The position numbers were made by a program, and so were the translations under genes. The notes beneath the pieces are model-generated. The model saw nothing but the letters and a program-made list of their open reading frames with translations, ran no database searches and was not told where the DNA came from. From positions 41,705,030 through 41,769,029 of the forward strand of contig CM057841.1 in the NCBI GenBank assembly GCA_030068075.1: a DNA stretch of 64,000 nucleotides. The letters are read 5' to 3'. The stretch is from Paguma larvata. Its lineage: Eukaryota; Chordata; Mammalia; Carnivora; Viverridae. This document shows positions 10,511 to 22,700 of this stretch, piece after piece; the first letter of the stretch is position 1; each line of letters starts with the position of its first letter.

Positions 10511-12839
10511 ACAAACAGGCAGGTGTGTGGGGCTCACTCTGTTGTTCCCATTGACTGCCTCAGAGCCCCAGTCAAAGTCAGGAAGCTCAGAGATGGCTGG
10601 AAAAGTCTCCCTGGTGTGGGTAAGGGGTGTTCCATTCTTGAAGCTTGGAGCTGCCCCATTAGAAGACAGGGGGATAGACTGGATGACCCTAGAACCCAGA
10701 AACCCAGCAGGAAATTGTTTCAAATCATAAACTAGGTTTGGCGAATTGCTAGTATCTACTTGAAAGACTGTATTGAGGATTCAGGGGCTGAGTTCAAGTT
10801 CAGTGGGAATGAATACTGTGATACTGTGATCAGTGACGTCTGCCACGGGTATGGGAAGGGGTGAGTGGCAACTGAAGAGCTCTGTCTTGCCAGCCGTATG
10901 TAAGAGGCCCCCTGCACAGGGATATGTGTGTGTTCATCAGAGACCCATAAGAAGGATAATCTTATCCTCAGAGAATCAAAATCCTACTGGCGGTGTGTCT
11001 TGTGTGATGGGCCATTAGCGATGCTATTCAGGGACAGGGCGGAGATTCTTTTGAGCTATAGCAGGATTGCACCTGCTCTGACCACCCCAAGTGTTGTCCA
11101 CAAATACCCAAATTTGTTTTAAAACCTGTGAGTGAGGAGGGAAGCAGAGAAAGGCCAGAACTGGAGACTGAGGCAGGCTGACACCTCCAGTCCAAGGCCT
11201 TGGTTCATGAAGCTGGGTGCTGGGATGAATTGAGCCTAGGCCCAGAACCTGCCTGGTTGAGACTCTCGTGGCCGGAAGGCAGGCACCATGCTCTGGGCAG
11301 GAGCCAATTAGAAGACCTCCTGGAGGAGGCAGCCCAGGGCTTGAAAAGAAGTACGTTCACCCAAGGGACACAGCAAGAAAGCATAATCCATGCAGAGGGA
11401 ACAGCCTGTGCAAAAAGCCTGCTGGAGAAAGGAAGAGCAATATGCCTTCCAAAAATGTCTACTCGCCTCATGGCTGGAAGGGGCAGGGAGATGGGGGAGA
11501 GGAAAGCCAGTGGGGTAGGCAGGGGACATCCCATGCTGGGCCTTGAACGCAGGCTCAGGAGCCGGCTTCATCCTGCAGGGATGGAAAGCCAGGGAGGAGT
11601 GGTCAGCAGGGGAGCAGCATGGTCACCTCGAAGGGGAGTAGAGACAGGGAAGCTGCTGGCAGGATCCCAAGGGAAGGAGATCAAGTCTGGGACCCATGGG
11701 AGCAGGTCTCTAGGCTGAATTGGGCTATAAACCAGGAGAAAGCCCCAAGAGGCCAGCTCATAGCTGCCTAATCCTGCCCCTAACACACCCCATGCCCAGG
11801 GCTCACAGGGCCTCACCCTTCATGCTCCCAGTGTCCATGGGTGCCAAGACCCAGCTGTAAATGCTGGGGATCAGGCAGACAATGTGGGGGTCCCCAAAGA
11901 AGTCTGTTCTAGACTGAGGCTCAAGGTGGTGGGGTGGGAGGGCAATGAGGAGAGCCACCCCCGGCCACACAGGGAGCAGGGGGCTCTAGCACTTGCCCCC
12001 CTCACAGGCACAGCCCCCACGTGTTCTGGGCTTTCCTCCCAAAGTCCAGCCCCTGATCCCTGACCCCGGGCCTCTGGGCTAGAGTCCAGAGCCTGCGGGA
12101 GGCTGGGCTGGAACTGATCGCCCTGTCCACCCTCTGAGGCTTTGCCGGGGTCTGGGTCAGATCTTGTCCCAATTGATGGGGGTGTACCGCATGGGCGCAG
12201 AGGGGCTGCTCCGCGTAGCAGAGACTCTTCGGGAGGCGGCGTGGGCAGATTAGTGGGGACAGGGTGTGTACTTATGTGGACACAGATGAGGGTGTTGTGC
12301 GTCCATGCGGCGTGAGGATGTTATGTGTATATCCCTGACCCGCAGGCTTACTCTACCCCACTCCAAAGGGCCCTCCAGCCTTCCTGATTACCCCTTCAAG
12401 CCCTGCCTCAGCCTCTGAAGCCTCAAGCTTGAGCAGGGCTCTGTTCAGGTCAAAGAGCAGGAGTCTGCCAGTGATTGGGGGCAGGACTGGCCCAGGGACA
12501 CCTGCCAGGCTGTCTCACTGAGGGGCTCCCAGCTAGATCCAGTCTTTGTAGGATCTGTTTCCAGCCCCCGCTCCCTTTGTCTGTGTTCCCCTAGCCCTTT
12601 TCAAAATCACAGAGCTGAGCAGTCCTTTCGAGACCAAATCCCAGTGACAGATGGGGCCCACAAACAGAAAGGGACCTAAGGGATGCTTTCCTAATATCCC
12701 ACGGCAGCTCAGACAGAGGTAGGACTCACTCCTGGACTGAGACCCTCAGCCCAGCCTGGACCCTGCTGGCCCCCACCTCCAGCTTCCTGCTCGTCTCCAT
12801 CAGCACACCTCACAGTTTTAAACTGTGTATTTTTTTTTA

Positions 12840-12950
12840 ATCAAGCAGTTAGTGTCCTCCCCCGTGGCGGTACAGCCTGTGTGTGCTCCCCACATGTAGT
12901 TCAGTGCCTAGCACACAGTAGGTGTTCGACAGATGTTTGTTGTGTGGCTA
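12840..12950 (+). repeat. L2 LINE 3' end
   Basis: The end of an L2 element: 'cagtgcctagcacacagtag' followed by 'gtgttcgacagatgtttgtt', which matches the characteristic L2 3' terminus. Confidence 0.75.
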
Positions 12951-13071
12951 TGTAAGCCCAGGGCTCTAAAGAAAGCTTCAGAGAAGTGGCGACATGTGAC
13001 TAAATCCGGGCAGAGGAGACAGAATGTCAAACGCAGAGGCCAGGAGGGTGTGACCAAGCCTGGTGGGTGTT

Positions 13072-13262
13072 TGTTTTTTCTTAAATGTTTATTTATTTTT
13101 GAGAGAGAGAGGGCAGGGGAGGGGCGGGGCGGGGGACAGAAGATCTGAAGTGTGCTCTGAGCTGACAGCAGCGAGCCCAATGCAGGACTCAAACTCGCAA
13201 ACCACGTGATCATGACCTGGCCAAAGCTGGAGGCTCAACTGACTGAGCCACCCAGGTGCCCC
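13072..13262 (-). repeat. Felid-type SINEC with target-site duplication
   Basis: Tail to head SINE, ending with 'tgactgagccacccaggtgc'. It is flanked by 16-base direct repeats at 13056-13071 and 13263-13278 that differ at one base. The near-perfect duplication shows a clean, fairly recent L1-driven insertion antisense to CDH5. Confidence 0.95.
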
Positions 13263-14434
13263 AAACCTGGTGGGTGTTACTGTCCTGCAGGCTGGGACTG
13301 CTACTGGGAGCTCACCAAGCACCCTCAAGACACAGGCAGGTAATAAGACGAGCAGACAGAGGCACGGGCTCCCACACTCGGCTCAGCCTTCAGAACCACC
13401 CTCAGTCCTCAAACTCAGCCCAGGCATCAAGGTGCTGACCTCAGCGGTGCCCCCCACTGTGGACACAGGGCTGGAACTGAGAGCTCTCTGAGACCCCAGC
13501 CTCCCACCCAGGCACAGGTGAGCCCGGCTGTCCCCGAGTCTGCGAGGCTCCTCGGCCCCTTCTGGGTTCCACGCCTGCTCTCCTCGACCCACCCACTCTG
13601 TCCTCCCACTTGGGGCCTCTAAGACCTTCCCGGACCAACTGAGAGTCCGGAGGGCCCCCTCTTATCCAGGAGTGCATTTGGAGCTGCCCTCATAGCCTCT
13701 AAACCTCCAGGGACGGGGCATGGTCACAAATCCTGGATGACAGGGACACAGGCAGGCACCTGGCCTCTGGGTGCCCACCACGCACACCCGAGCTGCCGAG
13801 CAGATCCCCTTTCCCCTCAAGGCTGGGGCTGCTCAGCTGGGAATTTCTGAGCACAGAAATCACTTCCAAAGTCCTCAGACCCTCTGTTCATCTGTCACAC
13901 CCCAAATCCGCCTGGCAGCGTTCCGACCACTCCAAAACCTTGGTGAAGGTAAAGGGCTTGTAGGGAGGTGAAGGGCTGAAATAAGCCTGACCCCAGCTGT
14001 GGCTCTGACCACACCTCCAGAGGTGCGGCCAAGGGAAATTCTGTTTCCAGCTGCGGGCACAGCAAATCCTGCCGGCTGACTTCCTCTCCTTCAGCAGTGG
14101 GAAGAGAAACAACTGTCTGACAAAACCCTTCTTCTCAGCCCCCATTCTGGAGGTCAAATTTCTAACACGAAATGCAAAAGACATAAATAAATGTGGCTTT
14201 TCAGTTGGAAAAGTCCCTCAGGTCCCTCTGAGTTTGGGTGTAGAAGGAGTCTGGAATTCAGAAAAAGAGCGGGGTGAGGATTCTAGACCTACCAGGTGTT
14301 TGTGTCTGTGCCTCAGTTACTCCCTCTGTGAAATGGGGGCGATAATGCCTATAGCCTGGGGATAACACAAACGCCAAGCATGGAGAAGAGTATTTTATTA
14401 CCATGCACATGAATGGAAAAGCAGTATTTGGGGT

Positions 14435-14625
14435 GAAAGGCAGCCTAAGTCCAAATACTGGCTCCATCTCTTGCTGCTGTATGACCTGGGGTGACGCACT
14501 CCACCTCTCTGAGCCTCGCCTGCAGAGTGGGATTACTGCCGACTACCTTGCAGTTTGCAAGGGTTTAAATGAGACAACACGTGCCACTGAGGAGGTGCTC
14601 GGGGATGTCAGCCCCCCTCCGCCAC
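14435..14625 (+). repeat. MIR SINE fragment
   Basis: Forward MIR with 'aaatactggctccatctctt', 'ctgctgtatgacctggggtg', 'ccacctctctgagcctcgcc' and 'gtttaaatgagacaacacg' blocks. Confidence 0.8.
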
Positions 14626-16382
14626 CACAAGCAAGAAGGAGCTGTCTTGAGAGGGTAGTCCAGGGTCACGCATGGGGACAGAGATGGGATTATATGATCC
14701 TCATCTCTCAAAGGCCCCCATCTCCAAAGTCCTGCCCCCTCACTAACTGCTCGCTGACAAGGAGCTGAGTACACACAACTCCTTCCCCAACCCCAGCAAG
14801 TGACACACAGTGATGTGGGGTGACTCTGTGGGAGCCAGTGCCAATCCTGTGTGCCAAGGGACTTCTCTCCAGGGCTCACAGCAGGGCCTCCACTGGACAG
14901 AGGCTAGAATCTAAGAGGCTTTTCTGCACATTCAGAGAACACTGTGTGTGGAGCCAGGCAAAGCCCAACAAGGGGTTAATGTCCCCAGTGAGCCATGTAG
15001 CCATAGCCAGTGACTGGTGGCCTCTGCTTAAGTCCAGTGTGGTTATCCGTTTGGATGATGGCAGCTGTCAGTCATGAGACCACTGGCTCGTCCAAGCAGG
15101 GCCAGCAAAGAGAAAGCCACACTCACTGTCTCAGACAGGGTCCCAGTGGGAAACAGAAGTTACCCCGGCGGGTGACGGGGGTTAATGCAAGGACTTTATG
15201 AAGGAAATACTTAGAGCTGTGAGCTTGGTTAAGGGAGCAAACAGGCTATTGAAGCTTAAGGCAAACCAGCAAGAGTGGGAAGACGTAAGCACCCCAAGGC
15301 CGAAGGCTTAAGGAGGAGCAGTATTTCCAGAACCCAGCAAGGGACAGAACCAGACAGGCACTGCCCAACAGGAGCTGTCACCCTGGACAGACTCAGCCAC
15401 AGCAAGAAATACAAACCAGGACAGAGAGCAGTGGGGGAGAAGTACCCCACTTCTCCCGTCCCATCCTCTGAGCTCCGGCTGGAGCTCCTGCTGGCCAAAC
15501 ACCAGGAGTCAAGAGTCAGGAGGCCCAGGGGTCAGTCCCCCTGACACACAGCAGAGGACAGGGGAGGTGCAGAGAGTGGATCTGGCAGGGTGGGGACCTG
15601 CACACCCCCCGCCCAATGACTGGGTATGCAGGAATAAGCACGGTAAACTGACCACTCAGTGAGACAGAACCAAGTGTCAGAGAAAATTCGTCCGTGTTTG
15701 ATTTCGCCGTTAGCTACTGTTTTTACAAATACTTTTGAATTGGGGCCTGAAAACAACCCTGAGAGGTAGAAGCGAGTGTTCCCATGGTGCAGATGGTGAA
15801 ACCAAGCCCCTGAGAGATGAAGTGTCTTGTGCACAGTCACGCAGCCGCGGAGCAGTGCAGCTGAGGTGCCGCAAAACCACAGAGCCTGCAACTGTCACCA
15901 TCGCCTTGCACCGCATAAGTCCGAAGAGGAAAGATCCCTGGGGGGTTGAGACCGGCTTTAGGGAGTAGGGAAGACACCAACGGGGCGAGATAGAACGTTC
16001 TCCAGGAAGGGGAGGGGGCGTGACTTGAGACTGAAGCGGGGCCTGGGCATGAGCACCAGGGCCAGTCCCAAGCTGCGTGGAGGCAGGAGAGGCCCTGCTC
16101 AGCCCAGACTGGGGGGCTGTCCTGGGTTCCTTTCCATCTCTCACCCCTCTGTCCCCTGTCCCAGCAAGTCCCGGCAAGTCTACCCTAGAAGCACACTGCA
16201 GGGCCCTCCCCTCCCCACCCCAATCTGGGTGACAGTGACCGCCACCCCCGCGCCTCCCCTCTCCCAGCCTGTCTCCTTGCTGCAGCCGAGGCCTCTGCAA
16301 ACCAGACCGCGTCCCTCTCCCGTCCCCTCAGGGAAAGCTCCCTCCCCAGGCTGCTCTACAAGGCCTCACACAACGCCACAGT

Positions 16383-16674
16383 AGCCGCTCCGATGGCTAA
16401 GCCAGCAAACCGCCCAAATGTGGGGACTCGAAACAACACAAATTTATTTCCTTCTCGTCTTACAGTTCTGGAGGTCTGAGGTCTGACGCGGGTCTCAGCG
16501 GGCTGAGATCAGCGCTGCATTGCTCTTGAGATCCAGGGGAGAACACGTTTCCAGCCTCTTCTGGCTTTGAGGAGCACCCACACGCCTGGGCCTGTGGCCC
16601 CGCGTCACGACAATTTCTGTCTCCATTGCCACATCTCCTTTCTCCTGATTCTGACTCCCTGGCCTTCATCTTTT
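16383..16674. repeat. Old dispersed repeat, 5' portion, split by a U6 copy
   Basis: The motif run 'caaatttatttccttctcg', 'cttacagttctggaggtctg' and 'cacatctcctttctcctgat' belongs to a common mammalian interspersed repeat whose family I could not fix. It continues after the U6 retrocopy at about 16830-17000 with 'ataatccaggaccatctccc' and 'gacatggacatctttggggg'. Confidence 0.5.
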
Positions 16675-16686
16675 AAAGACAGTGAG

Positions 16687-16789
16687 GTGCTCGCTTCGGC
16701 AGCACATACGCTAAAACTGGAACGATACAGAGATTAGCATGGCCCCTGCACAAGGAGGACACGCAAATTCGTGAAGCGTTCCATATTTT
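16687..16789 (+). pseudogene. RNU6 (pseudogene copy): U6 snRNA retropseudogene
   Basis: The sequence begins with the U6 5' stem-loop (GTGCTCGCTTCGGCAGCAC), carries the ACAGAGA box region, the GCATGGCCCCTGC segment and the AAATTCGTGAAGCGTTCC end. It has a three-base deletion just after ACAGAGA and substitutions such as 'tacgctaaaact'. An A-rich tail follows, and an imperfect direct repeat ('aaagacagtga' at 16675-16685 and 'aaagacagagtga' at 16814-16826) flanks the whole. That is the mark of LINE-driven retroposition. I see no U6-type proximal sequence element or TATA box upstream, so it is probably not transcribed. Confidence 0.9.
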
Positions 16790-16829
16790 AAAAAAGTAAA
16801 AAATAAAAAAAATAAAGACAGAGTGATTA

Positions 16830-17000
16830 TATTACACACAGTAGAGTCCATATAATCCAGGACCATCTCCCTATCTCAAGATCCTTAACTTCATCCTATC
16901 TGCTAAAAGTTCTTTTGCCATAAAGAGTAAAATATTCACGCATTCCAGGAATTCAGACATGGACATCTTTGGGGGAGGGCATCACTCAGCCTACCACACT
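16830..17000. repeat. Old dispersed repeat, 3' portion
   Basis: Continuation of the element interrupted by the U6 insertion: 'ataatccaggaccatctccc', 'ccttaacttcatcctatctg', 'ttcttttgccataaagagta' and 'gcatcactcagcctaccaca'. The family is not assigned. Confidence 0.5.
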
Positions 17001-17039
17001 GACCTGGTCACCTCTTCCTGTCCCCTATGCCCTATCGCT

Positions 17040-17400
17040 CATTTCTACCTGATCCAGGGGCACACCAGCCATTTTTCCACCCCAGGGCCTTTGCACATGC
17101 TAGTCCTTCTGCCTGGGATGCCCTTCTTTCCTCTGGTGTTCCTAGGACTAACACTCAGATGCTGGCTGAAGTGTCATCTCTCTGAGAGGTCTCCCTAGCC
17201 TCATGGTCTCAGTCAGCCATCCCCTCTCTGTGTTGCACCCTCCCCCAATGTATCATTAGCTGGTATTTTTCCCAATTCATTTACTTTCCTAGTGTTCCCA
17301 CTGAAGCGTGCACTCCCTGAGGACAGGCCCCATGTGTTTGTTAGCTCAGTGCACAGGCTCTCACTCCATCCTGTCAAAAAGCCTGAGGACTCTCTCTCCC
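17040..17400 (+). repeat. L2 LINE 3' region
   Basis: The L2 order is clear: 'cagggcctttgcacatgcta', 'ccttctgcctgggatgccct', 'aagtgtcatctctctgagag', then 'gcactccctgaggacaggcc'. The protein-coding part is broken and untranslatable. Confidence 0.8.
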
Positions 17401-18409
17401 TATTTCTTGGTTTCACTTCCGTTTGTATTACTTTTTCATTTTTGAGTCACTTCTCACTTGGGAGGAAGAAAGAACCAAGATTTGCAGTTCCTTTGTAGGC
17501 AAAGAAGGAAATGACCCACCAGGACTGGGCCCAGCGAGGCTGGAGCAGGGGCATGCCGGCCACCTCCCCTGAGTCAGGACCAGCTTCCTGGCCAGGATGC
17601 CCAACCTCCCCATGCCTTTGTTCACTGCCTTCCTCCTGCCTGGAATGGCCACCCTCTCCATGTCCTACCTCAAAGGACACCAAGCCTCCTCCAGTTCCAC
17701 CGCCTCACTGAGGAAACTGAGACCCGGAGCCTCTCCCCAGGCACACGGCACGTGCATTGTGGGGACTCCCCCCAGAGCCCTGTCCCACCCAATCCTGGGA
17801 GCCCACTTCCTCCTGGGCCAGCAGCAGGGCCCACAGGGTGGGGATCTCAAATGCTAAGATCAGCAGACCCAGAGGGTAGGCTAGCCCGGAGCAGATACCC
17901 TGGGCCCCCTCTGAGGACAGCCCGGCGCCAGCGTCTCAGAGGAAATGTTACTAGAGTTTAGAGACCTCCTGTAGTGTGCAGAATCCAGGCTCTCCCATGG
18001 GCCAAGGTGGCGGGTGACCAGGGCGGGGGGCCTCCCATTCAGCATCTAGTGGTCCTTGCCTCTCTCGAGGCAGGACCCCTGGTTCCCATTCCCACCCACC
18101 TGCCCTTTGCCCCTGAACTATCCGAGGAGCCACAGATCAGTGACACAGGGACCCAGCATGAGAAGACTGAAGGGCTCAGGGTTGAGAGGGCCCAGGGAAA
18201 GCTAAGGTCACAACCACCACCCTCTATGGGGCAGTGGGGAAAATCCCCTTTCCGGAATTCAGGATGAAGCCAGGCCCTTATTTCTGGGTGACCCAAGATC
18301 CCGGTTCAGACTGATCTCTGTCCCAGGAGCTCCCTTTCAGGGCGAGCAAGCACACTGGGCCCGGCACGTGATGGCTGCTTTCATGTTCTTCTGTCTCCAT
18401 CTCGACTGA

Positions 18410-18632
18410 AATTTTTTTTTAATTTTTTTATCATTTATTTGTTTTTGAGAGAGAGGGAGACAAAGTGTGGGTGGGAGAGAGGCACACAAAGAGGGAGACA
18501 CAGAATCCCAAGCAGGCTGCAGGCTCTGAGCTGTCAGCACAGAGTCCGACGCGAGGCTTGAACCCACAAACCACAAGATCATGACCTGAGCTGAAGTCAG
18601 ATGCTCAACTGACTGAGCCACCCAGGTGTCCC
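18410..18632 (-). repeat. Felid-type SINEC
   Basis: A T-rich start, a GA-rich segment, then 'aagcaggctgcaggctctga', 'gctgtcagcacagagtccga' and 'tgactgagccacccaggtgt'. It is a complete copy antisense to CDH5. Confidence 0.95.
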
Positions 18633-18984
18633 CATCTTGAAATTCTTAATACTCTTTGAACACAGGGCCCCACATTTCCATTTTGCACTGGGCCCCACCA
18701 ATTATGAAGCCAGTCCGGTGAGGCCAGCCTCTCAATCCTCCACCCTCCCCCAGCCCTGCTCTTGTGATAGTTCCTCATCTGATCACCAACTGTGAGCTCT
18801 GGCCCTGGTGAGGGCCTGACCCTCTGGGTTAAGACATTCAGGTTTCCCAAGCGCTTTCTGAAGACAGCATCAAAGCGACTTGCCACAGGGGCTCTCAGGC
18901 TGGCCAGGGGGCATGTTTGTTCAGAGGCGTCTTTAAGTCCCACCCCACAGCAGCTGGGAGGACAAGAGAGGCCAGTGGGAAAAA

Positions 18985-19200
18985 GCTTGAACTTCGGGGC
19001 CAGGCAGACCTGGTCCAAGTCTGGCTCTGCCACTCCCTGCCTACGTGATCTCAGGAATGTTAACTAAACCCTCTGTTCCTCGGCTTATTGGTAAAATGAG
19101 CATTATAATCATATCTACCTGGAGGGTTACTAGGAAAATTAAATGAGATAACACATGTAAAGTGCTTGGAATGGTGTCATGCTTGATAAGTGAGAGCTGT
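18985..19200 (+). repeat. MIR SINE, nearly complete
   Basis: Forward MIR with 'gtctggctctgccactccct', 'ctctgttcctcggcttattg', 'aaatgagataacacatgtaa' and 'agtgcttggaatggtgtcat'. It ends about 400 bases before CDH5 exon 2. Confidence 0.85.
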
Positions 19201-19595
19201 TGAGGTCAGACACCAAGGCTCCGCTCCCAGCCCCACCATCCACTCCAATGTGAACTCAACCTCTTGTGTGTAACGTGGTGACAACTGGGATCCCCACTGT
19301 GCAGGGCTCTGGGAGCCACCATCAGCATCAGCATCACCCTCTCCTCCAGAAAACCTTCCCCGTAGGGAGCCCTCCCGGGGCTTCCACACCAGCACATATG
19401 ACACTTTGGGAGGAGTTTCTGTGCCTGCCTTCCTCTTCCAGACCGAAGCAATCTGGGGGCAGGAACAGTGTCTGGTTCTGCTGGTATCAGCAGAGAGGGA
19501 AGGATGACAGAAGGAAGTTCAGGCGTCCCTAGGAGCTGCTCACACCCCAGGGTGGTGACCACCGTGCCCTGATGGTGTCCCCTCTCTTTGCCCAG

Positions 19596-19797
19596 AATGG
19601 TGCCTCTCAGGAAGATGCAGGTGCTCACGGTGCTGCTGGCCTCGGCAGGCATGTGCCTGGGTCTGCTGGCAGCACCCGCCGAAGGCACTAACCCTGCCCA
19701 ACCGGCCACCCACCGGCGCCAGAAGAGGGACTGGATTTGGAACCAGATGCACATCGATGAGGAGAAAAACACCTCGCTGCCCCATTATGTGGGCAAG
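19596..19797 (+). CDS. CDH5: CDH5 exon 2: start codon, signal peptide, prosegment
   Basis: The acceptor is TTTGCCCAG at 19587-19595 and the donor GTAAGA at 19798. Coding begins at ATG 19615, chosen because 'caggaagATGCAG' matches the human start context with A at -3. It encodes residues 1-61 in phase 0. They hold a hydrophobic signal peptide (TVLLASAGMCLGLLAA), the furin site RRQKR at 34-38, mature DWIWNQ, and a likely N-glycosylation site at N52. The prosegment is about nine residues shorter than in human. A second ATG lies in frame six codons upstream, at 19597. Confidence 0.96.
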
Positions 19798-22700
19798 GTA
19801 AGACTCAGGCCCCAGAGCGGGAGCGGCATCAGCAGTGACGGTGGTGGTAAAGATGGTGGCAGATATTGTGGTGGGGGTGGGGGCGGGGGCGATGGCTGTG
19901 AGGGGAACGGTGGTAGAGCTGGTAGAGGCGGTAGAGGCGGTGGCGGTGGTCACAATGATGAAGGGAAAGGCCGTGGTGGTGACAGTAAAGGGAAAGGGGG
20001 GGCCGTGGCAGTGATGGCAGTAGCGGTCGTGACAATTAGGGCAATAATGACGGCAAAGGTGAAGAGGAAGGTGTGGTGGTGGTGAATGCACTGGTTCACT
20101 TTCTCCTGGGCCTCGGTCCGTGGACTCAATATCACCAGGGGAAGGGCCAGCCTGCACAGAGGGGGCCAACCTGGCCTGGGGGTTCAGGGCTTTGGGCAGA
20201 ACCAGCCAAGCCTGCCATTAAATTCTCCCATCTGGGAAGTCCGGAAGCCCTGAGAAGCCTTTAACAAAATTGTGCTGGTGACAGAATTCAGCATCCAGGC
20301 CACAGGTTGCCAATCCTGGTCCAGGCTTTTAAACCTGAAAAACCCCTTCCTCTCTGACTACCCCTCCCTGGCTCCCTGTCACCCCACACAGCTCCTCAGA
20401 TTCTAGGACACCCACAACATGGTGCCTGACCCAAGCCTGCCCTCCACGGCAGCGCCTAAGGCTCTGACCCTCACTTCCTCCCCCTTTAAAACCTGTTCAT
20501 CTCCAGTCGCTGTCCTAGGGCTTGGAGCTAATCTGAGTGACCACTGAACTGTCTTACTGCGTCAAAGTATCACGGACGTCAAATCCATCCATTCTAATTC
20601 AATCCAGTGGCTCTAGTGGTGGAATTCTACACACAACGGCAGAAGGTTGGCCCAGGTATTTTGAGAGTTTTCAGTGTGGAGAAAAATTTCTTAGGGGTGT
20701 ATAAAATCTCACTGTGTCAGTTTCTTGGAATCTAAACACAGTCCACTAAAGAAAAAAAATAAATCAACGTGCTAGTAAGAGGAAGTATGGTTTCGAGAAT
20801 GGGAAAGACAACAGTGGGCAAAGACAGATATGGTCCCTACCTTTGTGGAGCTCATGGTCTAAAATCGGAACCAGCAGAGCCAGTCCACTGCCTGGTTTGG
20901 TAAAGTTTCGCTGGAACAGAGGCAAGGCCATGCACAACGAATTGTCATGGTTGCTCTGATGGCAGAGCTGACGGGCTGCGACAAACACCATATGACCCAC
21001 AAAGCTGGAAGTATTTACTTCCTGGCCCTTTACAGAAACAGTGTGCCCATGCTAGGCTACAGGGGCAGTACAGGTCAAACAAAGAACCCCACAAAAAGCA
21101 GGGGTGGGGGATCCCTCTGGTCACAGAGAAACAGGTTGGAAATACCCTTTGATGGGGGAGGGTACAGCCCGGCCTTGGCACCAGAAGCCACAGCAGCTGG
21201 AGGTGGGGCCAGCAGGGGAATCTTCACTCACAACCGACTGACTGTGCCCACAGGCTCCTCTGGCTCCCTAGAACGGCTGGGAAATTTAAATGCCTCAGTA
21301 TGGCACTCAGAGAGAGAAATGTTTGACCAGGGTCACAATGAGACCCGGACAGAGCCCAAGGAGAACCGAGCCCCAGGAGAGCATAGGGTTCCTCACTCCC
21401 AACGCAAATGTGAACTCTGTGTCATAGAGGAAAATGTCGTCAGTTCACCTACATCTTTCCCAACGGGATAACTGTGCCATGAGTCAGCCACTGATGAGAA
21501 TGGCCGGCCCCGAGAAAAATCCGCGGGGTGAGTCAGGAAGAGTCAGCAGAAAGCGGAGGCCACCTGCATCACGCGCGGCCCTGACACGGAAACCTTTAGA
21601 GGGCTCTCCCAAGGGTCTTCGGGCTGCAGGAAGAGCGTCAGGCCTGCCATCATCTGCCAACGGCGTTTACTTTGCACCTGGCATGGGGCCAGGGGACAGA
21701 GAAGCCACACGCAGTCCCCACCCTGGGAAGGAACAGGGTGCCTGGGAGAGCCAAGGACAGGGTTCCAAGGATCACCTCTTGGCCCTCAAAGACGTAATCT
21801 GAGGGAAGGAAATCCCTGTTTATCAAGGCCACAGTCTGGAGCCTTTGTTTAGAGACCGGCTGGACAATGGGAGTGAGCCATGTAGCCTTGTGAATCCACA
21901 GATATGGGTCAGCGTGGCTTTTGGCATTAAGACATTATGTCCAAATATAGTGATAATTAAAAAAAAAAAAAAGACTGCTCCCAGAAACCCATAATCTCGG
22001 TCTGATGAGACAAACTGCAGTAGAGAAGCATCCTAAAAAACACCTGACCAGTATTCCTCGAAACGGCCAAGGTCACCAAAGCATTTAAAGTCTGAGAACC
22101 TGCCACAGACAAGAGGAGCCCAAAGAAACATGGTGACTAGACGTAATGGGGGGTCGCGGCCAGGCTCCTAGAGCAGAAAAAGGAAATGAAGCAAACACTG
22201 AGGACGTCGGTACGAACTGTGGCCCCCAGTGACCACTAATGTCTCAGTATTGGTCCACTAATTATAATAAAGGCACCTTCCTAACACAACATTAACATAA
22301 GATGTTATTAATAGTTGAAACTGGGAGCGGGATATATGAGAACTCTCTGTACTACCTTCTCAATTTTTCTATAAATCTAAAACAGTTCTATAAAATCAAA
22401 GTGGGAGGGAAGGAGCTTATACTCAAATGGAATCTTATACAGAATTCCAATAAAATACATCAAAGCTCCACTGGTCCCCATCACTACCCCTGCCCATGTG
22501 GGTCCTAACATACCCCCCAGAACAAAGTTTGGAACCACCATCTAACCCTGAGCGACCCACACAGAGTCCCAAACTGTCCCTTCTCCTTAAACCCCCACTG
22601 TCCCCCCAACACCACAGGCTGCGGAACTCGGGCATTTGCTTTTTGCCTCCTGACCCAGGTTTGTCATATGTCCTGGTCCCTGGGTCCTGGGAACTCCTCA

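Larger units (their letters stand above)
7489..19595 (+). other. CDH5: CDH5 intron 1 (12.1 kb)
   Basis: The intron begins GTGAGT and ends at a CCTCTCTTTGCCCAG acceptor. No coding exon is supported inside it. It holds three antisense carnivore SINEs, MIR and L2 fragments and a U6 retrocopy. The first intron of VE-cadherin is known to carry endothelial enhancer activity. One cluster of FOX-like, ETS-like and AP-1 motifs at 9430-9515 is a candidate and is described under findings. Stretches not listed separately (about 10.5-12.8 kb, 13.3-14.4 kb and 14.6-16.4 kb) show nothing I can name. Confidence 0.85.
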
